The notes below the pieces were generated by a model that was given only the letters and a program-made list of their open reading frames with translations, ran no database searches and was not told the origin of the DNA. Positions 8,219-17,334 of a stretch of 36,656 nt of DNA are shown here, piece by piece (the first letter of the stretch is position 1; each line of letters opens with the position of its first letter). The position numbers and the translations under genes were made by a program. Source of the stretch: Clostridia bacterium (lineage in GTDB: Bacteria; Bacillota; Clostridia; Oscillospirales; CAG-272); NCBI GenBank assembly GCA_017613355.1, contig JAGAEA010000006.1:1-36656 (forward strand), written 5' to 3'.

Positions 8219-10139
8219 TTTCGATTCGATTTTTTTCCACCGTGTCCGAAACCGTTTTCGCAACGGATTCGGCATCCAATCCTGCGGCTTCGTAAAGAGT
8301 CTGTCCTTTTTTCGGAACGAGAAACGCATTGGAAAGAGCGAGAATTTCCGTTGTTTTGTTCCGCATAATCGGGAGATCGCGCAACGCGTCCGACAGCAAC
8401 ATTCCCATTCCGCCCGCGCGGATCTCCTCTTCGAGGAAGATGACCGCGCACGCTTCTTTCGGTAGGCGGGACGCGATCCGCTCCGCCACCGCGTCGTAGG
8501 GGGCGATCTGCTCCAAGAGAAGCACTCCCGTCCGAACACCGCGAGCGGCAAGCAGACTTTCGGCGCGGATCGCTTCGGTCGCGATCCTGCCGTGCGTCAC
8601 GATCACGGCATCGATCGATTCCGATTCATCAAAATCGGCATGGAGAAAATCGGAAGCGGAAGAAAGGTCTCCGTTGAAATGCTTGACGATTTCTTTCGGC
8701 TCCTGTCCGTTCGGATAGCGAATTGCGGAGGGATTGTTCTCCGCAAATGCCGCGTCCATGGCACGTTGCAGGGCGGAAACGGTGATCGGCGTATAAATTC
8801 GCAGTCCGGGAATTTCCGAGAGAAACGCAACGTCGAAAACGCCCGCGTGGGTCGGACCGTCCGAAAGATTAAGTCCCGCACGGTCGATCAGGAAAACCAC
8901 GGGCAACTTCTGCAAGGCAACGTCATGGATAATGTTATCATAAGAACGTTGCAGGAACGTCGAATAGATCGCAACGGCGGGGCGCTTTCCGTTCGCCGCA
9001 AGTCCGGCGGCAAAGGTCACAGCGTGCGCCTCGGCGATCCCGACGTCGAAAAATCGCTTCGGAAACGCCTCGCGGAAAGGTTCCAATCCCGTTCCGGACG
9101 CCATTGCCGCCGTAATGGCGCAAATGCGGTCGTCGGTTTCCGCCATCGTGCAAAGATGCGCGCCCATCGCCGCGGAAAAAGTCGGGCGTTCGGAGTGCGT
9201 CGAGGCGGCTGGCGCCATACCATGGAAACGGTCGGGCGTTTTCTCCGCGGGGACAAAACCCTTTCCCTTTTGTGTTTTCAGGTGAACGATGCAGCTTTGC
9301 CCGTAGTCGCGGGCTTCCTGCAAGAGCCTTTCCACAACGTCTTCCCGGTTGCCGTCGGCGGGACCGAAGTAGAAAAGCCCGAGATCCTCGAAAAGGTTAC
9401 TTCCGTAAACGGCGGATTTCACACCTTTCTTGATCCGAAGCAAACGGTTGAAGATCCATCGACCGATCAAAGGGATCTTGCGGAAAAAGCGACCGATGAA
9501 ACTTTTGGTCTTGATATATCCGTGAGAGGAACGGAGATGCGAAAGGCTTTGGGCAAACCTTCCGATATTCTTCGAGATCGACATTTCGTTCTCGTTCAGA
9601 ACAATGATGAGACGCAAGTCTTTTTTGCAGTTATTGAGCGCCTCGTGGATCATGCCGCCCGTATAGGCGCCATCGCCGAGCACGCAAACGGTAAAAGCGT
9701 CCGATCGGTTGAGACGATCCGCTTCAGCAAATCCAAGCGCGGCGGAAAGAGAGGTGGACGCGTGACCCGTACCGAAAGCGTCGTGTTCGCTTTCTTCCCG
9801 CTTCGGAAAGCCGGAAAGTCCCCCGACGCGGCGAATGGTCGTGAAACGATCGCGCCGACCGGTCAGCAACTTGTGAACGTAGCACTGATGACCCACGTCG
9901 AAAATAATATGATCCTTGGGCGAGGAAAACACGCGGTGGATCGCCAACGTCAGTTCCACCACGCCGAGATTGGAAGCAAGGTGACCACCGTTTTCCGAAA
10001 CGCGACTGACGAGACACTCTCGGATTTCCTTTGCCAACGGCTCCATTTCGGCAGGCGAGAGCAACTTTACGTCGTCGGGACGGTCGATCCGTGCAAGAAG
10101 CGGATATTTTTCGGCAAGTCCGTTTTGATCCAATTCCAT
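8211..10139 (-). CDS. dxs: 1-deoxy-D-xylulose-5-phosphate synthase
   Basis: Thiamine-diphosphate enzyme that condenses pyruvate and glyceraldehyde 3-phosphate, the first step of the MEP isoprenoid pathway. The 642-residue length is normal. It shows HLASNLGVVELTLAIH, FDVGHQCYVHKLLTGR, the TPP/Mg signature GDGAYTGGM...NENEMSIS, and DRAGLNLSDGPTHAGVFD in the pyrimidine-binding domain. A consensus promoter and a GGAAAGGAG site precede the ATG. In many Firmicutes dxs lies between ispA and tlyA; here it is a separate unit about 20 kb away. No terminator is visible after the stop, so transcripts may run into the DUF1836 gene. Confidence 0.96.
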   Translation of the reverse strand: MELDQNGLAEKYPLLARIDRPDDVKLLSPAEMEPLAKEIRECLVSRVSENGGHLASNLGVVELTLAIHRVFSSPKDHIIFDVGHQCYVHKLLTGRRDRFTTIRRVGGLSGFPKREESEHDAFGTGHASTSLSAALGFAEADRLNRSDAFTVCVLGDGAYTGGMIHEALNNCKKDLRLIIVLNENEMSISKNIGRFAQSLSHLRSSHGYIKTKSFIGRFFRKIPLIGRWIFNRLLRIKKGVKSAVYGSNLFEDLGLFYFGPADGNREDVVERLLQEARDYGQSCIVHLKTQKGKGFVPAEKTPDRFHGMAPAASTHSERPTFSAAMGAHLCTMAETDDRICAITAAMASGTGLEPFREAFPKRFFDVGIAEAHAVTFAAGLAANGKRPAVAIYSTFLQRSYDNIIHDVALQKLPVVFLIDRAGLNLSDGPTHAGVFDVAFLSEIPGLRIYTPITVSALQRAMDAAFAENNPSAIRYPNGQEPKEIVKHFNGDLSSASDFLHADFDESESIDAVIVTHGRIATEAIRAESLLAARGVRTGVLLLEQIAPYDAVAERIASRLPKEACAVIFLEEEIRAGGMGMLLSDALRDLPIMRNKTTEILALSNAFLVPKKGQTLYEAAGLDAESVAKTVSDTVEKNRIEKS

Positions 10140-10171
10140 AGCGCTCTCCTTTCCCGAAAATCCGTTTCATT

Positions 10172-10200
10172 ATTATAGCATATTTGCCCATGTTTGTCAA
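10172..10200 (-). promoter_or_regulatory. sigma-A promoter of dxs
   Basis: Minus-strand TTGACA (10195-10200), 17 bp spacer, TATAAT (10172-10177): a perfect consensus promoter with a short leader before the dxs ATG at 10139. Confidence 0.92.
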
Positions 10201-10313
10201 GCCCTTCCCCGCTTTCCCAAAGGAATTTTCAAAATTGCGAAAAAGCTTGATTTTGTGAGAAAAAAGGTTGTTTTTTCCTTCTAATTGCCTGTAATCGTTT
10301 TCATTGTTTTTAT

Positions 10314-10386
10314 TTTGACTTTTCTTGACTTTGACTTTCTTTGACTTTCGGTATATAATGATGCCGTAAGGTCAAAGAAGGTCAAA
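10314..10386 (+). promoter_or_regulatory. ctsR operon promoter with three CtsR boxes
   Basis: The promoter is TTGACT (10331-10336), 17 bp, TATAAT (10354-10359). CtsR binds direct heptad repeats of the RGTCAAA type spaced by 3 nt. One box is downstream: GGTCAAA at 10370-10376 and 10380-10386. Reversed copies lie upstream: TTTGACT at 10330-10336 and 10340-10346 covers the -35 and spacer, and a weaker pair at 10314-10320 and 10324-10330 adjoins it. CtsR bound here would block polymerase from both sides. Confidence 0.93.
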
Positions 10387-10410
10387 AAATGACCGAAAGG
10401 AAGGATCGCC

Positions 10411-10863
10411 ATGTTAACGGATTCCATTGCACGAATGATCGAGGAAATGCTCAACGAAGCAAACGGGATTTTGGAACTTCAACGCAACGAAATGGCAAAT
10501 CGTCTCGGGTGCGTTCCGAGTCAGATCAGCTATGTCATCTCTTCCCGCTTCACGCCCGAAAGAGGTTATGTGATCGAATCGCGGCGCGGTGGCGGCGGGT
10601 GCATCCGCATCGTTCGCAAGCAAATGAGCCGGAACGAATACATGATGCACTTTTTCTGCGCCATCGGCGAGAGCATCGACGAAGCCGAAACCGTTGCCTA
10701 CCTCAAAAATCTTGCCGGAAACGGCTTGATCTCCGACCGCGAACTCCATATCGCCGCCGCTGCGACTTCAAACGCCGCTTTGGCTTCCATCCCGCCGGAT
10801 CGGCGAAACACCGTTCGGGCGCAGATCTTCAAGCAGATCATGCTGTCGTTCATGGCGGTTTAG
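10411..10863 (+). CDS. ctsR: Class III heat-shock repressor CtsR
   Basis: Dimeric repressor of clp genes that is inactivated by heat. In Firmicutes McsA and McsB help remove it. The 150-residue length is normal. The N-terminal winged HTH contains the strongly conserved MANRLGCVPSQISYVISSRF and RGYVIESRRGGGGCIRI, whose glycine-rich wing serves as the heat sensor. The C-terminal dimerisation domain covers about residues 75-150. The ATG follows AAGGAAGG. It is the first gene of ctsR-mcsA-mcsB-clpC, and the promoter carries CtsR boxes, so the operon represses itself. Confidence 0.96.
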   Translation: MLTDSIARMIEEMLNEANGILELQRNEMANRLGCVPSQISYVISSRFTPERGYVIESRRGGGGCIRIVRKQMSRNEYMMHFFCAIGESIDEAETVAYLKNLAGNGLISDRELHIAAAATSNAALASIPPDRRNTVRAQIFKQIMLSFMAV

Positions 10864-10976
10864 AGAAAAAATCCGCCGAACTCCGAAAATGCGACAAGGT
10901 TCGCGCCACATCCCCGTTATAATAAAAACGACTGTGCGGACAAGCTCCCGCGCAAACAGAAAGGAAGGTTTTGACT

Positions 10977-11519
10977 ATGCTTTGCGAAAAATGTAAGAAA
11001 AGAACGGCAACCGTGTTCTACAATGAGAACATCAACGGAAAGACCCGCTCCTATTCCCTTTGCGGTGAATGTGCCGCGAAGCTCCGCGAAAAGGGCGAAT
11101 TGCAGGACATTACGTCCATGATCGGCAGCTTTGCCGACCCGTTCTCCCAGCTTCACGACGACTTCTTCGGCGGTTTCTTCGGCATCCCCGCCCGCGTATC
11201 CGAGGGAGACGAAAAAAAATGCCCCGATTGCGGAACGACCTTCCGCGAGATCGCCGACAGCGGAAAGGTCGGCTGCCCGACCTGCTATACCACTTTCGGC
11301 GACGAACTTTCTGGGTTGATCGGCTCGGTACACGGTACCACGGCACACACGGGGCGGGTTCCCTTCCGTCACCGTGCAAAACAGGAACGAACCGAAAAAC
11401 TCAAATCGCTCAAACGCGACCTGCAAACCGCCGTTGCAAACGAGGAATACGAAAAAGCGGCGACCCTGCGAGACGAGATCCGCAAACTGGAAAACGAAAA
11501 CGGGAAGGAGGCGGTCTGA
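10977..11519 (+). CDS. mcsA: McsA, activator of the McsB arginine kinase
   Basis: Zinc-binding partner of McsB in the protein-arginine phosphorylation system. In 180 residues it has four CxxC pairs: Cys3/6, 29/32, 82/85 and 100/103. A UVR-type helical motif is near residues 143-172 (LKRDLQTAVANEEYEKAA), matching the McsA layout. An in-frame TTG two codons upstream is too close to the AAGGAAGG site, so the ATG at 10977 is preferred. In the gap 10864-10976 there is a TATAAT at 10918-10923 but no matching -35, so I do not call a promoter. mcsB follows after one base. Confidence 0.94.
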   Translation: MLCEKCKKRTATVFYNENINGKTRSYSLCGECAAKLREKGELQDITSMIGSFADPFSQLHDDFFGGFFGIPARVSEGDEKKCPDCGTTFREIADSGKVGCPTCYTTFGDELSGLIGSVHGTTAHTGRVPFRHRAKQERTEKLKSLKRDLQTAVANEEYEKAATLRDEIRKLENENGKEAV

Positions 11520-11520
11520 C

Positions 11521-12537
11521 ATGGCATGGTATAATACCGTCGGCGCTTCTTCCGACACCGTCATCAGCTCCCGCGTGCGCCTCGCGCGGAATCTTGCGGG
11601 GTATCCCTTCGCTTCCAAGTTGGACGCGGCAGGCGCAAACGAGATCATCGAAAAAGTCAGTGCCCCGTTGGAAGCCGCCGGCTTCCGCAAGATCGGTTTT
11701 TCGGATATTTCCCCGATCATGGCGACTTCCTACGTAGAGCGCCACTACGTCAGCCCCGAATTTGCCAATAAGGATACGCCCCGCGCCCTGCTCTTGCAGG
11801 AAACGGGCGGTATCGCCGTCATGGTCTGCGAAGAGGATCACCTTCGCATTCAGAGCATCCTGCCCGGTCTCGCGCTCGACGACGCCTATCAGAACGCCGC
11901 GCGTGTGGAAAAACGGCTGGATGAAGATTTCGATTTCGCATACAGCGAACAGCTCGGCTACCTGACCCACTGCCCCACCAACCTCGGAACGGGGATGCGC
12001 GCCTCGGTCATGATGTTTCTTCCCGCTCTCACGGCGGGCGGCTACATGGATTCCCTTGCGGCGCAGCTCTCCAAAATCGGTCTGACCGTTCGGGGGCTCT
12101 TCGGCGAAGGAAGCGGCGCGGCGGGCTGTATGTACCAGATCTCCAACCAGATCACGCTCGGCATTACCGAAGAGGAAACGCTGAAAAAGCTGAAAGACGC
12201 CGTTTCGCAGATCAGCGAAAGTGAACGTAAAACGCGCGCGTCGATCACGGGCGAGGAGGCGGAACGCCTGACCGACCGCATCCGCCGCGCGGAAGGAACG
12301 CTGCGCTACGCCTATCGGATGTCGTCCGCAGAGTTCATGAAACTCTTTGCCGACGTTCGTTTCGGCATCGCGCTCGGTATCGTGACCGACGTCACCTATG
12401 AACAGCTCGGAACGCTTCTTGTGGAGGTCATGCCGGCAACACTGACGCTTTCTTCCGAAAATACGCCGAAAACGGAAACCGCGCGCGACCGCTTACGCGC
12501 CCAAAAAATTCAAAGTATTCTTTCCGCGCAGTCCTGA
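11521..12537 (+). CDS. mcsB: Protein-arginine kinase McsB
   Basis: Phosphorylates arginines on proteins, marking them for ClpCP degradation in Firmicutes. In 338 residues it keeps the phosphagen-kinase fold: SSRVRLARN near the start, the catalytic-loop Cys151 in THCPTNLGTGMRAS, and nucleotide-binding GEGSGA...YQISNQITLG. The C-terminal ARDRLRA resembles the allosteric phosphoarginine-binding RDxxR motif known from McsB. The ATG lies one base after the mcsA stop with an AAGGAGG site inside mcsA, implying coupled translation. An intact kinase, activator, repressor and unfoldase argues for a working pArg system. Confidence 0.96.
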   Translation: MAWYNTVGASSDTVISSRVRLARNLAGYPFASKLDAAGANEIIEKVSAPLEAAGFRKIGFSDISPIMATSYVERHYVSPEFANKDTPRALLLQETGGIAVMVCEEDHLRIQSILPGLALDDAYQNAARVEKRLDEDFDFAYSEQLGYLTHCPTNLGTGMRASVMMFLPALTAGGYMDSLAAQLSKIGLTVRGLFGEGSGAAGCMYQISNQITLGITEEETLKKLKDAVSQISESERKTRASITGEEAERLTDRIRRAEGTLRYAYRMSSAEFMKLFADVRFGIALGIVTDVTYEQLGTLLVEVMPATLTLSSENTPKTETARDRLRAQKIQSILSAQS

Positions 12538-12567
12538 CCGCGCGGATGACCGAAAGGTGTGATAGCT

Positions 12568-15030
12568 ATGACCAACCGCTTTACGCAAAAAGCACAGAAC
12601 GTATTAAGTCTCGCGCTTCGGATCGCCTCGCAAATGGGGCATACCTATATCGGCTCCGAGCATCTTCTGCTCGGTTTGCTTGCCGAGGGAAGCGGCGTTG
12701 CGGCGCATTATCTGACCGAGCGCGGTGCCGACGGCGAACAGATCAAAAAAGCCGTGGAGCAAATGGCGGGAGTCGGAACGCCGACGCCCCTCTCCGGCTC
12801 GGATATGACCCCGCGCACAAAGAACATCATCGAAGCCTCGCTCTATGAAGCGCAGAAAAACGGACAGGATTATATAGGCACCGAACATCTTCTGCTTGCC
12901 CTGCTCGGGGAGGAAGACTGCGTTGCCGTTCGCATTCTCGAAAACCTCGGCGTTTCGGTGAACGACCTGCGGCAGGACATTCTGACCTTTCTCGGCAGCA
13001 CCGCTTCCGACCGTGAAGCCCGCGCGGCAGGCGGTCGTTTCGGCGGGCAGGAAGGCGGAACGGGGAGAGGCACCGACAACGCCCCGACGCTCAAAAACTA
13101 CGGACGCGATCTGACCGCGCTTGCAAAGGAAGGAAAAATCGACCCGATCATCGGGCGCGACAGTGAAACCGAACGGGTCATTCAGATCCTCTCACGCCGT
13201 ACAAAGAACAATCCCTGCCTCATCGGTGAACCGGGCGTCGGCAAAACCGCCGTTGTCGAAGGTCTTGCCCAACGGATCGTGTCTGGCAACGTTCCCGAAA
13301 ACCTGCGCGGAAAAACCATTGTCACGCTCGACATCGCGTCCATGATCGCAGGTGCGAAATACCGCGGCGAATTTGAGGAACGTTTCAAGAACGTGATGGA
13401 AGAAGTCCGCAAGAACCCGAACATCATCCTTTTCATCGACGAGATCCATACCATCATCGGTGCGGGTGCCGCCGAGGGTGCCGTGGACGCGGCGAACATC
13501 ATCAAACCCGCGCTGGCACGTGGAGAAATGCAGGTCATCGGCGCCACGACCATTACGGAATACCGCAAACACATCGAAAAGGACGCGGCGCTCGAACGCC
13601 GTTTCCAATCTGTCATGGTAGGCGAGCCGAGCAAAGAGGAAGCCGTTGAAATTCTGAAAGGTCTGCGCGACAAATACGAAGCGCACCACAAGCTGAAAAT
13701 TTCGGATGAAGCCATCGAAGCCGCCGTCAATCTCTCCTCGCGCTACATTGCCGACCGCTTCCTGCCCGACAAAGCGATCGACCTTGTGGATGAAGCGGCG
13801 TCGCGCCTGCGTATTTCGGCGCACACCTCTCCCGCCGACCTCAAAGAGACCGAGGAAAAGCTCGCTTCCCTCTCCCATGAAAAGGAAGAGGCGATCTCCG
13901 CGCAGGACTTTGAACGCGCCGCGCATCTGCGGGACGAAGAGCAGAAACTCAAAGCCGACTACGACGAACGCCGCGCCGAATGGGAACGTGCGCGCACCGA
14001 CAAAGATCTTTCGGTGTCCGCCTCGGATATTGCCGACATCGTCACACAATGGACGGGCATTCCCGTCAACCGTCTGCTGGAAGAGGAAAGCGACAAGCTT
14101 CTGCACCTCGACGAACTTCTCAAAGCCCGCGTGATCGGGCAGGACGAAGCGGTAACTGCCGTCAGCCGTGCCATTCGCCGCGGCAGGATGGGACTCAAAG
14201 ATCCAAAACGTCCCGTCGGTTCCTTTATCTTCATGGGACCCACGGGCATCGGAAAAACCGAACTTGCGAAAGCGCTTGCCGAAGTCATGTTCGGCGACAG
14301 CTCCGCAATGATCCGCCTCGATATGTCCGAATACATGGAAAAGCACAGCGTTTCCAAGCTCATCGGTTCACCCCCCGGCTATGTCGGCTACGAGGAAGGC
14401 GGGCAACTGACCGAGCAGATCCGCCGCCGTCCCTATTCCGTGGTCCTCTTCGATGAAATCGAAAAGGCGCATCCCGACGTGTTCAACATTCTGTTGCAGG
14501 TGCTGGAAGACGGCGTTTTGACCGACTCGCAGGGGCGGCACGTGGATTTCCGCAACACCGTTCTCATCCTGACTTCGAACGTGGGTGCTTCGGAGCTCTC
14601 GGCAACCAAATCGCTCGGGTTTACTTCGGGAGACGTTGCCAAGAATGACGCCGAAGCGAAAAAAGAACGCATGATGACGGCGCTCAAAGGCACATTCCGT
14701 CCCGAATTTCTCAACCGTATCGACGATATTATCGTCTTTAACAGTCTGGAACAGAAGGACATTGAAGCCATCGCGCTCCTGATGCTGGAAGAGGTCGTCA
14801 AGCGGATCGAGGGACTCGGCATTCACATCCGGTTCGACGCGACCGTTCCCGCGCTGCTGGCAAAGGAAGGGTTTGACCCGACCTACGGTGCGCGTCCCTT
14901 GCGCCGCGCGGTGGTACGGTTGGTCGAGGATGCGGTTTCAACCGAAATGCTTGAAGGCAACATCCACGCGGGAGACACGGTCAACGCTCGCGCCGAAAAC
15001 GGCAGGATCGTTTTTGAAAAACAAAAGTAA
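12568..15030 (+). CDS. clpC: AAA+ unfoldase ClpC
   Basis: Hexameric unfoldase that feeds ClpP and, in Firmicutes, recognises arginine-phosphorylated proteins. The 820-residue layout is standard: two Clp_N repeats (about 1-145), D1 with Walker A GEPGVGKT (220-227) and Walker B ILFIDEIH, and a coiled middle domain with a UVR-like stretch (about 425-465). D2 follows with GPTGIGKTE near 556-564. The tripeptide LGF in [11 protein letters not shown] is the usual ClpP-docking loop. An in-frame GTG at 12559 overlaps the AAAGGTG site, so the ATG at 12568 is taken as start. It is the last gene of the operon, followed by a strong palindromic terminator. Confidence 0.97.
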   Translation: MTNRFTQKAQNVLSLALRIASQMGHTYIGSEHLLLGLLAEGSGVAAHYLTERGADGEQIKKAVEQMAGVGTPTPLSGSDMTPRTKNIIEASLYEAQKNGQDYIGTEHLLLALLGEEDCVAVRILENLGVSVNDLRQDILTFLGSTASDREARAAGGRFGGQEGGTGRGTDNAPTLKNYGRDLTALAKEGKIDPIIGRDSETERVIQILSRRTKNNPCLIGEPGVGKTAVVEGLAQRIVSGNVPENLRGKTIVTLDIASMIAGAKYRGEFEERFKNVMEEVRKNPNIILFIDEIHTIIGAGAAEGAVDAANIIKPALARGEMQVIGATTITEYRKHIEKDAALERRFQSVMVGEPSKEEAVEILKGLRDKYEAHHKLKISDEAIEAAVNLSSRYIADRFLPDKAIDLVDEAASRLRISAHTSPADLKETEEKLASLSHEKEEAISAQDFERAAHLRDEEQKLKADYDERRAEWERARTDKDLSVSASDIADIVTQWTGIPVNRLLEEESDKLLHLDELLKARVIGQDEAVTAVSRAIRRGRMGLKDPKRPVGSFIFMGPTGIGKTELAKALAEVMFGDSSAMIRLDMSEYMEKHSVSKLIGSPPGYVGYEEGGQLTEQIRRRPYSVVLFDEIEKAHPDVFNILLQVLEDGVLTDSQGRHVDFRNTVLILTSNVGASELSATKSLGFTSGDVAKNDAEAKKERMMTALKGTFRPEFLNRIDDIIVFNSLEQKDIEAIALLMLEEVVKRIEGLGIHIRFDATVPALLAKEGFDPTYGARPLRRAVVRLVEDAVSTEMLEGNIHAGDTVNARAENGRIVFEKQK

Positions 15031-15039
15031 AAAAGCCCG

Positions 15040-15072
15040 AAAACAGGTGCCGCGATCGCGGCACCTGTTTTT
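15040..15072 (+). terminator. Terminator of the ctsR-clpC operon
   Basis: A 32-base perfect palindrome (15040-15071) folding into a GC-rich stem with TTTTT at its 3' end. It lies 10 bases after the clpC stop. Confidence 0.92.
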
Positions 15073-15145
15073 CTGTGGAACGCAGCGCGGCACGGCGACA
15101 TATCCTTTCATTACGAAATCAATTCTCCGAGGAAAGGAAACCGCC

Positions 15146-15985
15146 ATGAAAACGCTCGGATATTATAACGGAGTCATCGACGAACTCGACCGCGTTTGCG
15201 TCCCCATGCTCGACCGCGCCTGCTATTTCGGCGATGGGGTTTACGATGTTACATACAGTCGGAATTATCGTATTTTCGCGTTGGAAGAACACATTTCCAA
15301 TCTTTTCGCAGGCGCCGAACGGATCGGGCTTGTTCCGTCCTCCTCGCCGAAGGAAGTCGCTTCCCTGCTTTGCGATCTTGTGAAACGCATGAACACGGGA
15401 GAAAATCGGATCTATTTTCAATTTTCGCGCGGTACCGACCCGCGAAATCATGCCTTCCCGAAAGAAAAAAAGTCCAATCTCTGGGTCATGATATGCCACG
15501 CTACCGTCCGCGACCCCTACCGCCCCATACGCTGTATCTCACGCCCCGATGAACGGCATTTCCTTTGCAACGTCAAATCGCTCAACCTGCTTCCGAACGT
15601 CCTTGCCGCCGAGGAAGCCGAACGGCGCGGCGCGGAGGAATGCATTCTGCATCGAAACGGGACAGTGACCGAATGTGCACATTCCAACGTTTTCATCCTG
15701 CAAAACGGAACGTTTCTGACCCACCCCGCCGACGAACGGATCTATGCGGGTACGGGACGCGCGCATTTGCTGACGCTTTGCAGAAAAGTCGGAATTCCCG
15801 TTCGGGAATGTCTTTATTCTCTCGATGATCTGAAAAACGCCGATGAAGCGGTCATCACATCGGCTTCGGTGTTCTGTGCACCCGTGACCGAAGTTGACGG
15901 CACCCCCGTCGGCGGAAAATCGCCCGACCTGATCCGCGCGATCCAAACGGCGCTTTGCCGCCGGTTTCTCGAAGGAACCACATGA
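15146..15985 (+). CDS. dat: D-amino-acid transaminase (class IV)
   Basis: PLP enzyme of the BCAT/DAT fold, 279 residues. It probably interconverts D-alanine and D-glutamate with their keto acids, supplying D-amino acids for peptidoglycan. The PLP lysine is Lys144 in CNVKSLNLLPN and the conserved Glu176 is in NGTVTECAHSN. RGTDPRNHAFP carries Arg100 and His102, the substrate-carboxylate trap that distinguishes D-amino-acid from branched-chain transaminases. DRACYFGDGVYDV is the usual N-terminal motif. The ATG follows a GGAAAGGAAA site; an upstream open frame is only clpC read-through. It is separated from clpC by a terminator, and I see no clear promoter in 15073-15145. Substrate preference is inferred. 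Confidence 0.82.
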   Translation: MKTLGYYNGVIDELDRVCVPMLDRACYFGDGVYDVTYSRNYRIFALEEHISNLFAGAERIGLVPSSSPKEVASLLCDLVKRMNTGENRIYFQFSRGTDPRNHAFPKEKKSNLWVMICHATVRDPYRPIRCISRPDERHFLCNVKSLNLLPNVLAAEEAERRGAEECILHRNGTVTECAHSNVFILQNGTFLTHPADERIYAGTGRAHLLTLCRKVGIPVRECLYSLDDLKNADEAVITSASVFCAPVTEVDGTPVGGKSPDLIRAIQTALCRRFLEGTT

Positions 15986-15991
15986 AAGCGG

Positions 15992-16037
15992 AACGGACGC
16001 GGGAGAAGTTCTCTTTGGAACTTCTCCCGCGTCCGTT
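15992..16037. terminator. Hairpin between dat and ohrR-like gene
   Basis: Perfect 20-bp inverted repeat (15992-16011 with 16018-16037) with a 6-base loop, placed between the stops of two converging genes. The T tract is poor on both strands, but position and stability suggest a shared bidirectional terminator. Confidence 0.75.
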
Positions 16038-16044
16038 TCGGAGA

Positions 16045-16479
16045 TCAGTTTTCGATTTGTCCGAGAAGTTTGTAAAGCGTTTGATAGAGCGCCAAAGCCT
16101 CGTCCGCTTCGAGTTTGACGCACCCCGCAACCTTTTGCGGGATATGCGCCGCCGCTTCGCGGAGCGCCATTCCCGCGTCGGTCGCTTCCGCGATCAATAC
16201 GCGCTCATCCTCTTTGCACCTCGCCCGCGTGATATATCCTTTTGCTTCCAAGGATTTCAAAACGGGAGTCAGCGTTCCGCTGTCAAGAAAGAGCTTTTTC
16301 CCGAGATCCCGAACGCTGATCGAGCGGTGCTCCCAAAAAACCATCATGGCGATATACTGCGTATAGGTCAATCCAAGCTCGGAAAGATAGGGGTGGTATT
16401 GCTTGACCACTTCCCTTGCCGCCGCATAAAGCGGAAAGCAAATTTGATTTTCCAATTTCAATGCGTCGTAGTTCGGCAT
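16045..16479 (-). CDS. MarR-family regulator, OhrR type
   Basis: Winged-helix repressor of 144 residues. The N-terminal NQICFPLYAA with Cys14 matches the reactive cysteine region of OhrR peroxide sensors, as do GLTYTQYIAMMVFWE, the HTH LDSGTLTPVLKSLE and the wing KEDERVLI. A second cysteine in AGCVKLEADE might pair with it after oxidation. It is the third gene of an operon with a glutathione peroxidase and a TSCPD protein, 21 bases after the TSCPD stop, with a GGAG site. An inverted repeat at the operon start site (17335-17354) is a plausible operator. Family is secure; peroxide sensing is inferred from Cys14 and the neighbouring peroxidase. Confidence 0.85.
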   Translation of the reverse strand: MPNYDALKLENQICFPLYAAAREVVKQYHPYLSELGLTYTQYIAMMVFWEHRSISVRDLGKKLFLDSGTLTPVLKSLEAKGYITRARCKEDERVLIAEATDAGMALREAAAHIPQKVAGCVKLEADEALALYQTLYKLLGQIEN

Positions 16480-16500
16480 ATCCGTTCTCCGTTCCGAAAA

Positions 16501-16761
16501 TCAGGCGGCGTGCGTTTCGTTGTATGCCGTGCGGACGGCTTTTGCGAGTTGATCGGCGCAGGACGTGGGACGGCGACCGCACGTGTTTCCGAGCAAATAA
16601 TGCTCGATCTTCTCCACCGTCCAGCCATCCACCAATTTGGCAATTGCTTTCAGGTTGCCGTTGCAACCGCCCAAAAAGACGATATTGGTAATCACATCGT
16701 CATTGATGTCGAAGCTGATCAGTTGCGAGCAGGTCATTTGCGTTTTGTATTCGTAGTGCAT
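16501..16761 (-). CDS. TSCPD-domain protein (TIGR03905-like, four Cys)
   Basis: Small protein of 86 residues with conserved cysteines at 11, 33, 61 and 68 in the contexts TCSQLISFDI, FLGGCNGNLKAI and GNTCGRRPTSCADQL. This is the TSCPD domain, also found at the C terminus of class II ribonucleotide reductases and as small free proteins of unknown role. The four cysteines could bind a metal. The ATG (16761) overlaps the peroxidase stop as TGATG and follows a perfect GGAGGTG site; a TTG one codon upstream is less likely. Its place between a peroxidase and a redox regulator suggests a thiol or metal role, which is inference. Confidence 0.8.
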   Translation of the reverse strand: MHYEYKTQMTCSQLISFDINDDVITNIVFLGGCNGNLKAIAKLVDGWTVEKIEHYLLGNTCGRRPTSCADQLAKAVRTAYNETHAA

Positions 16762-17303
16762 CAAAGCACCTCCTCAACTTTTTCTTTCACTTTTTTCATA
16801 TTTTCGGTCGGCTCGAACCGCGCAACGATTTTTCCCTCGCGGTCGATCAGGAACTTGGTGAAGTTCCATTTTACATTTCCGTTTTTCTTGTAGTCCTTGT
16901 CCATCTTCTTCACCACGCCGGCGAGGATCAGTCCCATCGGTCCCGCATGGAAACCGTCGAACGCGGTGTTTTCGGAAAGATACTTGAAAAGAGGATCCGC
17001 ATTCTCCCCCAGCACGTCGATTTTGGAGAACTGCGGGAAGGTAATGCCGAACCGACCCGTGCAGAACGAATGAATTTCCTCATCGCTCCCGGGAGCCTGG
17101 TCCGCGAACTGGTTGCAGGGAAAATCGAGAATTTCCAATCCGTCTTTTTGGTGCTCTTCGTAGAGATCCTGCAATGCGTCGTATTGCGGAGTGAACCCGC
17201 AGCCGGTAGCCGTATTGACGATCAGGAGAACCTTCCCCTTATAATCCGAAAGAGAAACCTCTTCCCCGTTCTGCGCTTTGACTTTGAAACGATAGATAGA
17301 CAT
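16761..17303 (-). CDS. Glutathione peroxidase family protein (Cys type)
   Basis: Thiol peroxidase that reduces hydrogen peroxide and organic hydroperoxides; bacterial Cys forms usually take electrons from thioredoxin. In 180 residues the catalytic tetrad is visible: Cys35 in NTATGCGFTPQY, Gln65 in FPCNQF, and Trp146-Asn147 in VKWNFTKFLID. Cys81 in SFCTGRFGITFP sits where thioredoxin-dependent members have the resolving cysteine. The peroxidatic residue is Cys, not selenocysteine: the codon is not TGA. The ATG at 17303 follows AAAGGAG; the TTG at 17330 lacks a site. It is the first gene of an operon with a consensus promoter. Confidence 0.92.
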   Translation of the reverse strand: MSIYRFKVKAQNGEEVSLSDYKGKVLLIVNTATGCGFTPQYDALQDLYEEHQKDGLEILDFPCNQFADQAPGSDEEIHSFCTGRFGITFPQFSKIDVLGENADPLFKYLSENTAFDGFHAGPMGLILAGVVKKMDKDYKKNGNVKWNFTKFLIDREGKIVARFEPTENMKKVKEKVEEVL

Positions 17304-17334
17304 AGCCGTTTTCTCCTTTTGATTTAGCAAAATT

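Noticed and set aside
8592-10178. 528-codon open frame antisense to dxs
   Set aside because: Shadow of dxs; same reasoning, and it runs through the dxs promoter.
10895-10923. Possible promoter between ctsR and mcsA (TATAAT at 10918)
   Set aside because: No -35 hexamer at 16-18 bp; the operon promoter upstream of ctsR is sufficient.
16761-17303. Selenocysteine form of glutathione peroxidase
   Set aside because: The catalytic codon encodes Cys in an uninterrupted frame; no TGA is present.
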